From: JAPLDB01 sp038206355
GTDB taxonomy: Bacteria; Bacteroidota; Bacteroidia; AKYH767-A; 2013-40CM-41-45
DNA: 64,000 bases
Assembly: GCA_038206355.1 (NCBI GenBank)
Contig: JBBRAY010000003.1
Span: 75,280-139,279, forward strand
Direction: 5' to 3'
Shown in pieces: positions 17,897 to 24,985 of the stretch. The first letter of the stretch is position 1. Each line of letters begins with the position of its first letter. A model generated the notes under the pieces. The model saw nothing but the letters and a program-made list of their open reading frames with translations, had not been told where the DNA came from and searched no databases. The position numbers were made by a program, and so were the translations under genes.

Positions 17897-18193
17897 ATGA
17901 AATCTTCAAAAGCAATTACAAAAAAACTTACAATAATTGCTTTGCTCACCGTAGCACTGACGGTGTTTTTTTATGTGCACGAAACATTTCCAAAACCCAT
18001 CAGGGCTGCATCTGCTTTGCTGGGAACGCCTGCAGCTATTGCATCGGGATTGTCGTACTATTTACACCTTGGCATTGATGTTTATAATACACCCGTTGCC
18101 ATAGTGGTTGCCAACTTCATTGCATCGGTCATTGTGGTTATCCTTGGAGATGCTTTTTTAAGGTGGCGAAAAAAAATAAAACAATTAACCTAA
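17897..18193 (+). CDS. Small membrane protein of unknown function
   Basis: A 98-residue protein with a basic N-terminus (KSSKAITKK), a membrane helix at about 11-27, a weakly hydrophobic middle and a second strong helix at about 65-85 (VAIVVANFIASVIVVILGDA), ending in a basic tail. The topology suggests both termini are cytoplasmic. I recognise no family. It lies 7 bp before the DUF1801 gene and may be co-transcribed with it. Confidence 0.6.
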   Translation: MKSSKAITKKLTIIALLTVALTVFFYVHETFPKPIRAASALLGTPAAIASGLSYYLHLGIDVYNTPVAIVVANFIASVIVVILGDAFLRWRKKIKQLT

Positions 18194-18200
18194 AATTGAT

Positions 18201-18611
18201 ATGGGAAAATTAGCAAAAATAAAAACGACAGAAAATACTTCCAGCGTGGAGGATTTTATCAATGCCGTGAAGGAAGACCAGAAACGCAAGGACAGTTTTC
18301 TTTTACTCAAACTAATGAAAAAGATTAGCAAGGAAGAACCTAAAATGTGGGGCAGCGCAATCATTGGTTTTGGAAAACTGATTTATAAGAGTCCTGCATC
18401 GGGACGGGAGGTTGAATGGTTTAAAATTGGTTTCTCACCGCGTAAAGCAAACCTTACAGTCTATCTCATAAATTTACAAATCCATGCGGCCTCATTGAAA
18501 AAATTGGGGAAACACAAGGCCGGTGGTGGTTGCCTTTATATCAATAAACTGGATGAAATTGATATTAAAGTTCTGGAAGAAATGATTGTTGCTGCGTTAA
18601 AAAGGAAGTAA
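18201..18611 (+). CDS. DUF1801 domain protein
   Basis: A 136-residue protein. The segment EEPKMWGSAIIGFGKLIYK, then SGREVEWFKIGFSPRKANLTVYL and LGKHKAGGGCLYINKLDEID, is the DUF1801 (YdhG/YobI-like) signature over nearly the whole length. The biochemical role of the family is not established; members are small soluble proteins of a frataxin-like fold. It is complete and in normal form, probably in one transcript with the preceding small membrane protein. Confidence 0.88.
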   Translation: MGKLAKIKTTENTSSVEDFINAVKEDQKRKDSFLLLKLMKKISKEEPKMWGSAIIGFGKLIYKSPASGREVEWFKIGFSPRKANLTVYLINLQIHAASLKKLGKHKAGGGCLYINKLDEIDIKVLEEMIVAALKRK

Positions 18612-18620
18612 AAATATTAA

Positions 18621-18965
18621 TTGTATTTCCTGAATGAAGTTCATCAGGAATTTGATGTGCAGATAAATGCTGCAACAGGAATCGGAGATGCTTCTAACCA
18701 TCACGATCCGATCATGCTCTATCCGAATCCCGTAACGAATGTTTTGAATGTCGAAAGTTCTTACATTGAACCGGCAGAAATTATTCTTTATGATATTGCT
18801 TCACGAATGGAATCGAGCGGCGAATCAGGAAAAATAAACATCAGCGGAAGCACCTACGAACTGGTGAAAGATAAATTCACTTGCTCACATCGTGGTAAAA
18901 TTGAAGCGAATAATATAGGGATGATTGATATATTCTTCGTTATCCGTAGCTTTAGCGAAGGATAA
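18621..18965 (+). pseudogene. Chimeric remnant: T9SS sorting-domain piece joined to a cyclase C-terminus
   Basis: No ATG start; the frame opens after a TAA at 18618-18620. The first part (about 30 codons, then IMLYPNPVTNVLNVESSYIE) is the beginning of a T9SS type A sorting domain. After ILYDIA it switches to ASRMESSGESGKINISGSTY and onward to VIRSFSEG, closely matching the last 60 or so residues of the adenylate cyclase encoded downstream. It therefore joins the tails of two unrelated genes at the short shared stretch near YDI..SRM. Its last nine codons come from a dispersed hairpin repeat, as in the full cyclase. Confidence 0.8.
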
Positions 18966-19007
18966 CTTTGTTGAACGTAGCTTTAGCGAAGTTTAACTTC
19001 GTTGAAC
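18939..19007. repeat. Dispersed hairpin repeat, copy A (tandem units)
   Basis: Units of the form GTTATCC - loop GTAGCTTTAGCGAA - GGATAAC, then GTTGAAC - same loop - GTTTAAC, then GTTGAAC. The loop is conserved while the stem bases differ but still pair. Copies B and C lie at 22836-22869 and 24001-24034. Confidence 0.7.
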
Positions 19008-19301
19008 ACTGAAATAATACATCTAACAACACAGACTTTGGGTCATACGGACAGAACAAGTATTTTGGGGGTTTATAATTTTAACAATCTTTAATAAAAT
19101 GGTATTAAACTCAGGGCAATCCCGATAACTATCGGGACTGAACCCAAATTTCCGGGGCAAGCCCCGGGGAATTAACCAAGCCTTCTCGTCCGCCGAAGCG
19201 GACGCGAAGGCGGATTAAAAGAATAAAACTTGATGCCCGAAACCGATCTCCTACATGCCTAATCATTTTACACCACAATAGAATTGTCTGAATTTGTATT
19301 T
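18966..19301. other. Spacer of 336 bp before the cyclase gene
   Basis: Contains the end of hairpin repeat A and the first copy of a three-hairpin element (19095-19219). No gene is seen; an in-frame TTG at 19284 precedes the chosen cyclase start. Confidence 0.6.
19095..19219. repeat. Three-hairpin dispersed element, copy 1
   Basis: Starts TAAAATGG and contains three successive hairpins: CCCGAT/ATCGGG, CCGGGGC/GCCCCGG and CGTCCGC/GCGGACG. A homologous copy with changed but still pairing stems is at 39539-39662. Function unknown. Confidence 0.65.
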
Positions 19302-22300
19302 ATGAATAAGCCAATTTACTATAGCTCCCTTCAATTATTTATTTTTCTAGTTGTAATTATTGGTTTATCTTCCTGTGCCCACAGCAAAAAGCAAGAGGTT
19401 GATACGAACGTAATCCAAACAAACATCTTACCTCCTCATGTTACCATACTCGTCAACCTACCCGATAGCATCAAACCCAAACAAATATTTTTAGACCGCG
19501 TTGCAAAACCTTTAACGTTTAACATTCCAACCAAAACAGGCGGTAGTTATACCGTTCATACCAACAGCGAATCCAAAGGAATTAAATTCCAGCCTCCTAT
19601 AGTTCATTCATTTGTTGACTCCATAACTCACTTACCTGTAGAAGTAGAATCACGGGGTTCTCCCAACTTCACAACATTTACTACCGGAAAAGGGCTTGCT
19701 CTTGATGCCGTTGCCTGTGGCTTTAAAGACATGAATGGGAACCTCTGGTTTGGTACTTATGGCGGAGGGGTGAGTAAATATGACGGGCATTCTTTCACCA
19801 CTTTTTCTACCTCCCAAGGACTTGCTAATAATACGGTCTTTAGCATCACGCAGGACAAGAAAGGAAACATCTGGTTCGGTACAGATGGCGGAGGAGTGAG
19901 TAAATATGATGGGCATACCTTCACTACTTTTTCTACTTCACAAGGTCTTGCAGATAATACTATCAGAAGCATCAAAGAGGACAAGCATGGAAACATCTGG
20001 TTCGGTACAGATGGCGGAGGAGTGTGTAAATATGATGGGAACAACTTCACCACTTTTTCTACCTCCCACGGAATTGCAAACAATACGGTCTTTAGCATCT
20101 TAGAAGACAAAACCGGAAACCTCTGGTTCGGTACTGATGGTGGTGGTGTGAGTAAATATGATGGGAACAACTTCACCACTTTTTCTACTTCCCAAGGTCT
20201 TGCAAATAATACGGTCTCTAGCATCTTAGAAGACAAAACCGGAAACCTCTGGTTCGGTACTGATGGTGGTGGGGTGAGTAAATATGATGGCCACTCTTTC
20301 TCTAACTTTTCTACTTCCCAAGGTCTTGCAAATAATACGGTCTTTAGCATCACACAGGACAAAACAGGAGACCTCTGGTTCGGAACAGGTGGAGGAGGAG
20401 TGAGTAAATATGATGGCCACTCTTTCACTACTTTTTCTACTTCCCGGGGACTTGCAAATAATATGGTTTTTAGCATCACGCAGGACAAAACAGGAAACCT
20501 CTGGTTCGGTACTTATGGTGGAGGAGTGATTAAATATGACGGGCACTCTTTCACTACTTTTTCTACTTCCCAAGGGCTTGCAAATAATATGGTGTTTAGC
20601 ATTTTGCAAGATAAAACAGGAAACCTCTGGTTTGGTACAGATGGTGGAGGGGTGAGTAAATATGACGAGCAATCTTTCACTACTTTTTCTACTTCCCAGG
20701 GACTTGCAAATAATACGGTTTATAGCATCACTCAGGATAAGTCAGGAAACTTCTGGTTCGGCACTGAAGGCGAAGGGGTGAGTAAATATGACGGGTATTC
20801 TTTCACCACTTTTTCTACCTCCCAAGGACTTGCAAATAATACGGTCTTTAGCATCTTAGAGGATAAAACAGGAAATCTTTGGTTCGGCACTTATGGTGGA
20901 GGCGTTAGTAAATATGATGGGCACTCGTTCACAACATTTACTACTGCCCAAGGACTTGCAAACAATACTGTCTGGAGCATCATTGAGGACAAGAAAGGGA
21001 ATCTCTGGTTTGGCACAGATGGTGGGGGGGTGAGTAAATATGACGGGCACTCATTCACCACTTTTTCTACATCACAAGGACTTGTAAATAATACGGTCAT
21101 GAGCATCTTAGAGGACAAGACAGGAAATCTCTGGTTCAGTACCGATGGCGGAGTTTCATTTTTGAGCAGGGAGACGTTAGCGGAATTCCCAGCCTTGGTT
21201 AAGGTTGATGATAATGTCAAGTGGAGCAAAATAAAACTTTTTGAAAATATTACTATTGAAGATGACTTACCCGATAATACAGTTACACAAATTGTAGAAA
21301 GTGAAAATGGCAAAATTTATCTTGGAACTAATGCAGGTATTTGTGAGTTAATCCAATCCAATTCATCAGAAAAGGATTGGGTGATAGGACAAATATTTAA
21401 TTCTGCAAAAGGTTATCCTGTTAAAGATGTGAACGCAGGGCAAAACGCCATGTTTAAAGATAGCAATGGTATAATCTGGATAGCAACGGGATCAGATAAA
21501 ACAGCTTTGGTAAGGTTTGACCCTAAGGTGTTTAATAAAAGCCCTATTCCGGTAATGGTGCTTAACAGTGTCAAAATTAATGAGGAAAATATTTGTTGGA
21601 ATGTTTTGAATTCAAAACTTACGGATACAAATTCAAAACTAGACAGTAACACAACAGCACCCAATATTACCGAAGAGGTAAGTACGTTTGGCATCAGGTT
21701 AAGTGATGCAAAAAGAGATAGCATGCAGCAAAAATTCAAAGACATCTGCTTTGATGGAATTTCCAAATGGTATCCCATTCCGCAGAACCTTATACTTCCA
21801 TACGAGCACAACAACATCACCATCGATTTTAATGCCATTGAAACGGGAAAGAATTTTAGTGTGAACTATCAACATAAACTGGAAGGGTACGATAAAGATT
21901 GGAGTCAGCCATCCACTAAATCATCAGCCACTTTCGGAAATATTTTTGAGGGCACTTATACATTCAAAGTAAAAGCACAAAATCCAGATGGAGTTTGGGG
22001 AAAACCTATATTTTATTCTTTTAAAGTTCTTCCCCCTTGGTGGAGAACCTGGTGGATGTACGTGTTGTATGTAATACTTGTAGTTTCAATTATTGGCGGA
22101 TATATAAAGTGGAGAGAAAAGGCATTAAAAAGAGAGAATGTAATACTGGAGCAAAAAATAAATGTTGCAACAAAAGTCATCAGAGAAGAAAAGGAAAAAG
22201 TTGAAGTTGAAAAAAAACGTAGTGATGAATTGTTATTAAACATTCTTCCGGCAGAAGTTGCAGAAGAATTAAAAGACAAAGGTACCACTACTGCGAAAGA

Positions 22301-22862
22301 TTTCAGCGAAGTAACCGTTCTTTTCACCGATTTTAAAAACTTTACTTTAGTGAGCGAAAAACTTAGTGCCCAGGAGTTGGTAAATGAAATTAATTTTTGC
22401 TATTCAGCATTTGATAACATCATCACCAAACATGGTATAGAAAAAATAAAAACAATTGGCGACAGCTACATGTGTGCCGGAGGATTGCCCGTTCCCAATA
22501 ATACAAATGCCGAAGATATTGTAAATGCCGCTTTGGAGATTCGTGATTTTATAGATACAGAAAAACAAAAACGAATTACTGGGGGCCTCCCCTATTTTGA
22601 AATCCGTATCGGATGCAACACAGGCCCAGTAGTGGCAGGAATAGTCGGCATTAAGAAGTTTGCCTATGACATCTGGGGCGATACTGTTAATATTGCTTCC
22701 CGAATGGAATCAAGTGGTGAAGCAGGAAAAGTAAACATCAGCGGAAGCACTTATGAATTGGTAAAGGAAAAATTTAAGTGTGAACACCGCGGCAAAATTG
22801 AAGCGAAAAATAAAGGATTGATTGATATGTACTTTGTTATCCGTAGCCTTAGCGAAGGATAA
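19302..22862 (+). CDS. Lipoprotein with two-component-type beta-propeller and class III adenylate cyclase domain
   Basis: 1186 residues from the ATG at 19302, chosen because it starts a lipoprotein signal peptide with lipobox LSSC. Residues about 123-625 hold twelve nearly identical 42-residue propeller repeats (WFGTDGGGVSKYDG type) and one or two degenerate ones. A Y_Y_Y domain follows (about 830-905), then a membrane helix (about 918-935), a coiled coil, and a class III cyclase. Metal-binding Asp1010 (LFTDFKNFT) and Asp1054 (KTIGDSYM) are present; Lys1050 and Asp1123 (YDIWGD) are the adenine-selecting pair, so cAMP is the likely product. This is the sensor layout of hybrid two-component propeller proteins with a cyclase as output. 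The last nine residues and the stop are encoded by a dispersed hairpin repeat. Confidence 0.9.
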   Translation: MNKPIYYSSLQLFIFLVVIIGLSSCAHSKKQEVDTNVIQTNILPPHVTILVNLPDSIKPKQIFLDRVAKPLTFNIPTKTGGSYTVHTNSESKGIKFQPPIVHSFVDSITHLPVEVESRGSPNFTTFTTGKGLALDAVACGFKDMNGNLWFGTYGGGVSKYDGHSFTTFSTSQGLANNTVFSITQDKKGNIWFGTDGGGVSKYDGHTFTTFSTSQGLADNTIRSIKEDKHGNIWFGTDGGGVCKYDGNNFTTFSTSHGIANNTVFSILEDKTGNLWFGTDGGGVSKYDGNNFTTFSTSQGLANNTVSSILEDKTGNLWFGTDGGGVSKYDGHSFSNFSTSQGLANNTVFSITQDKTGDLWFGTGGGGVSKYDGHSFTTFSTSRGLANNMVFSITQDKTGNLWFGTYGGGVIKYDGHSFTTFSTSQGLANNMVFSILQDKTGNLWFGTDGGGVSKYDEQSFTTFSTSQGLANNTVYSITQDKSGNFWFGTEGEGVSKYDGYSFTTFSTSQGLANNTVFSILEDKTGNLWFGTYGGGVSKYDGHSFTTFTTAQGLANNTVWSIIEDKKGNLWFGTDGGGVSKYDGHSFTTFSTSQGLVNNTVMSILEDKTGNLWFSTDGGVSFLSRETLAEFPALVKVDDNVKWSKIKLFENITIEDDLPDNTVTQIVESENGKIYLGTNAGICELIQSNSSEKDWVIGQIFNSAKGYPVKDVNAGQNAMFKDSNGIIWIATGSDKTALVRFDPKVFNKSPIPVMVLNSVKINEENICWNVLNSKLTDTNSKLDSNTTAPNITEEVSTFGIRLSDAKRDSMQQKFKDICFDGISKWYPIPQNLILPYEHNNITIDFNAIETGKNFSVNYQHKLEGYDKDWSQPSTKSSATFGNIFEGTYTFKVKAQNPDGVWGKPIFYSFKVLPPWWRTWWMYVLYVILVVSIIGGYIKWREKALKRENVILEQKINVATKVIREEKEKVEVEKKRSDELLLNILPAEVAEELKDKGTTTAKDFSEVTVLFTDFKNFTLVSEKLSAQELVNEINFCYSAFDNIITKHGIEKIKTIGDSYMCAGGLPVPNNTNAEDIVNAALEIRDFIDTEKQKRITGGLPYFEIRIGCNTGPVVAGIVGIKKFAYDIWGDTVNIASRMESSGEAGKVNISGSTYELVKEKFKCEHRGKIEAKNKGLIDMYFVIRSLSEG
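19668..21176 (+). repeat. Twelve tandem 126-bp repeats inside the cyclase gene
   Basis: Each unit encodes 42 residues beginning FTTFSTSQGLANNTV. Units 2-12 differ at only a few positions, implying recent expansion or gene conversion. Confidence 0.9.
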
Positions 22863-22869
22863 CTTTGTT
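22836..22869. repeat. 34-bp direct repeat, copy B (hairpin repeat)
   Basis: Begins GTTATCCGTAGCCTTAGCGA and ends AACTTTGTT. It is identical over 34 bp to 24001-24034. This copy spans the end of the cyclase gene and supplies its stop codon. Confidence 0.85.
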
Positions 22870-22882
22870 ATGTACAATTTTC

Positions 22883-23869
22883 ATGAACCGAAAAAGTCTA
22901 TTAAATCAACTTGAATTAGCTTATGCTCCATTGACAGCGTATGAATTCGCAGTGGTCAAGGACGACAAATCAATTGATAGAGCACTTGAGAAAGCAAGCC
23001 TGTATATCATTGGACAAAGACCCGTTATTACTTTTGAAAATGTAATTCCCAACACAACAGTTTACCAATTGAACTTTGAAATTCATCAAAAAGGCAACTC
23101 AAATATTTTAAAATGCAAATTGCCATTTGACCAAGAAATATTTGGATTAATGGAGGACAATGTCGTTGATGTAGCATTTAATTATCTAGACAAATCCGTT
23201 GTGCAAAATAGTCCACCATTCAATAATATTCATGGTTTCTCATTAGTAAAGCACAAAAAAGAAGGAAAAGAGTTTCTTATTTGGTTCTCTCCAGAAAAAC
23301 TCCTCCAAAATTGGTGGAAGGAAATTATAGATTGCGAAATTGAAGGCGATTGGAAATCATTTTTACAATATAAAGTTCATTATGTTGGTAAAGCAACAAA
23401 GCAAAGCATATTAAAACGCCTGACAGGACATTCGACATTTCAAGATATTCTTTCTTTGGAAGCACCGGTGACAGAAAAACAACTGCCAGCAAATGAAATT
23501 GTAATCCTTCCCTTTGAGTTTCAAGATAATTTGCAAATTCAATCATTTGGACCAGGATCTGAAACTAAAGATATGGTTGCTTCATTGCTAGGAGAAAATT
23601 ATCCCGACCAAGAAAAAGTGTTTCTTGACGCTGAGAAGGCTTTAATTAAAGCTATGCAACCATCTTACAATAAAGAGATGTTCAATAATTATCCTGTTAG
23701 CAAAGACGGCCTTTACAATGACAACTATGATGCAATTTCATATACGCTTATCGACCCAATCGTATTGACTTACGAAGAAGGAAAAATCCGAGGTGGTCTG
23801 ACTCATATTGGTGGAGACGCTATTTTAATACTTGACAACAATGAATTCAAACTTGTTAGACATGAATAA
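22883..23869 (+). CDS. GIY-YIG-like nuclease candidate
   Basis: 328 residues from the ATG at 22883; an upstream in-frame TTG would add six residues. The first 150 residues match nothing I recognise. Residues 163-183 (YKVHYVGKATKQSILKRL, then TGH) resemble the GIY-YIG core: paired Tyr-containing strands, conserved Gly169, Arg179 and His183. The later stretch AEKALIKAMQPSYN (250-263) matches the Glu-containing helix and P-x-Y-N ending common in this family, with Glu251 as the metal ligand. A DNA-cleaving role is thus likely but unproven. It is followed 7 bp after the stop by an attC-like element, and the whole unit is bounded by 34-bp direct repeats, so it looks like a cassette. Confidence 0.65.
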   Translation: MNRKSLLNQLELAYAPLTAYEFAVVKDDKSIDRALEKASLYIIGQRPVITFENVIPNTTVYQLNFEIHQKGNSNILKCKLPFDQEIFGLMEDNVVDVAFNYLDKSVVQNSPPFNNIHGFSLVKHKKEGKEFLIWFSPEKLLQNWWKEIIDCEIEGDWKSFLQYKVHYVGKATKQSILKRLTGHSTFQDILSLEAPVTEKQLPANEIVILPFEFQDNLQIQSFGPGSETKDMVASLLGENYPDQEKVFLDAEKALIKAMQPSYNKEMFNNYPVSKDGLYNDNYDAISYTLIDPIVLTYEEGKIRGGLTHIGGDAILILDNNEFKLVRHE

Positions 23870-23876
23870 AACTTTA

Positions 23877-24005
23877 CATAACAGGCGTTTGGCAAAAGTA
23901 GCGGTTCAGTACTCCGCAGACACATTTGTGGTTAATCAAAGTTTGGTTCTCCGCACCAACATTTGTGGTGAAAATCGCCACCTTCGCCAAGCGCCAAAAC
24001 GTTAT
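23877..24005. repeat. attC-like foldable element behind the GIY-YIG gene
   Basis: Begins CATAACAGGCGTTTGGC and ends GCCAAGCGCCAAAACGTTAT. The arms (about 23 nt, starting GGCG at 23883) match in inverted orientation at 18 of 23 positions, all mismatches being transitions. The middle has two CACATTTGTGGT-like direct repeats. The layout (terminal AAC...GTT, imperfect inverted repeat, position just after a stop codon) is that of integron attC sites, although the core is GTTAT rather than the classical GTTRRRY. Confidence 0.55.
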
Positions 24006-24034
24006 CCGTAGCCTTAGCGAAGGATAACTTTGTT
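24001..24034. repeat. 34-bp direct repeat, copy C
   Basis: Identical to 22836-22869. Its first bases (GTTATCC) are also the right end of the attC-like element. Confidence 0.85.
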
Positions 24035-24432
24035 GAACGTAGCTATCTCAATCTGCGTAGCTTCCAGCAGATCAGATGGCGCATTTCAAATTCATGTAAC
24101 ATTAAATTTGATCATCCTGGAGAAAATTGTGACACGTCATAAGCATAAAATGAACTGCCTCACACCATAGCTGCGAATTCTCCGAGTCTATTTCGCCAAG
24201 CATCTTCAGCTTCAAAGACTAAAAGCCTTCTTCACCGAAATAGCGTTCGCTACTAAGGCCGTACATCCCCATCGCAAGGTCCGGGGTATTGGGCGAAGGG
24301 AATAGATATCCTACCATAGTACACGCCTTTTTGCAGGATGAAATTACGTTTATTAAATTATTGCGGTTTACACCTGTTGGGTAGCCTTGAAAACAATAAC
24401 GTTTTCTAAAAAATAATTTAGGCAAACGAAAC

Positions 24433-24456
24433 CCCGGAAAAATTTCTCTGTCCGGG
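24433..24456 (-). terminator. Terminator of the response regulator gene
   Basis: On the minus strand CCCGGA (24456-24451) pairs with TCCGGG (24438-24433), followed by GTTTCGTTT. It lies 33 bp after the stop at 24489. Confidence 0.5.
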
Positions 24457-24488
24457 CTTTAATTATTTGTTGATTGAATCGTGAGGCC

Positions 24489-24899
24489 CTACCCCGCCAT
24501 TTCAAAATTGGTCGTTAATATCGAATCGATCTTCTGAAAACTTCCGGCACTTTTAACAACATAATCCATAGCGCCTTTCTTCCTCGCTAACTCAATAACA
24601 TTCTCATTCTCCACCGATGTAAGCATGATCACGTTGGTGTCAGGATAAATTTCTTTCAACTTGGTAAGCGTTTCAAGGCCATCTCTGGAAGGCCCAAACG
24701 AGCTATCAAGAAAATAATCCATGATGACCAACTGCGGCTCTTCTACGTTCCCTGAAATCAGTTCCTTCAGACAAGCATCACCGCTGGAATATTCCTTCAC
24801 CTGCAGTTGTTTGTATTTAGAAAGATGGTCTGCAAGCATGGAACGTTGTACAGCATTGTCTTCTACAATGAATATCGTATTGAGTTTTTTCGTTGCCAT
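24489..24899 (-). CDS. Single-domain response regulator
   Basis: A 136-residue receiver domain without output domain, CheY-like. Acidic pocket Glu13-Asp14 (FIVEDN), phosphoacceptor Asp61 (VIMDYFLD), switch Thr94-Ser95 (MLTS) and Lys116 (YVVKSAG) are all present, so it should accept phosphate from a histidine kinase. No kinase adjoins it. It may act by protein contact or as a phosphorelay shuttle. Its own terminator-like hairpin follows. Confidence 0.93.
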   Translation of the reverse strand: MATKKLNTIFIVEDNAVQRSMLADHLSKYKQLQVKEYSSGDACLKELISGNVEEPQLVIMDYFLDSSFGPSRDGLETLTKLKEIYPDTNVIMLTSVENENVIELARKKGAMDYVVKSAGSFQKIDSILTTNFEMAG

Positions 24900-24985
24900 A
24901 ATATGGATATTAAAATTTTACTATTCCCATGGTGAACAGCGGAAAGCGAATGTATAAAATTTTATCTGAGTAAAATAGTATTTGA

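Larger units (their letters stand above)
23870..24488. other. 619-bp non-coding stretch
   Basis: Holds the attC-like element (23877-24005), direct repeat C (24001-24034) and, at the right end, a terminator for the response regulator. Between 24035 and 24430 I see no convincing gene; a 68-codon minus-strand frame at 24219-24425 has no recognisable features. Confidence 0.6.

Noticed and set aside
19757..20488. Long minus-strand open frames with repeated SYLLTPPP motifs
   Set aside because: They are antisense shadows of the propeller repeats.
19668..21176. Regular repeats suggesting a CRISPR array
   Set aside because: The period is 126 bp, there are no unique spacers, and the whole stretch is one open frame of propeller repeats.
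24219..24425. 68-codon minus-strand frame
   Set aside because: No motif, no signal, no promoter and odd composition; treated as non-coding.
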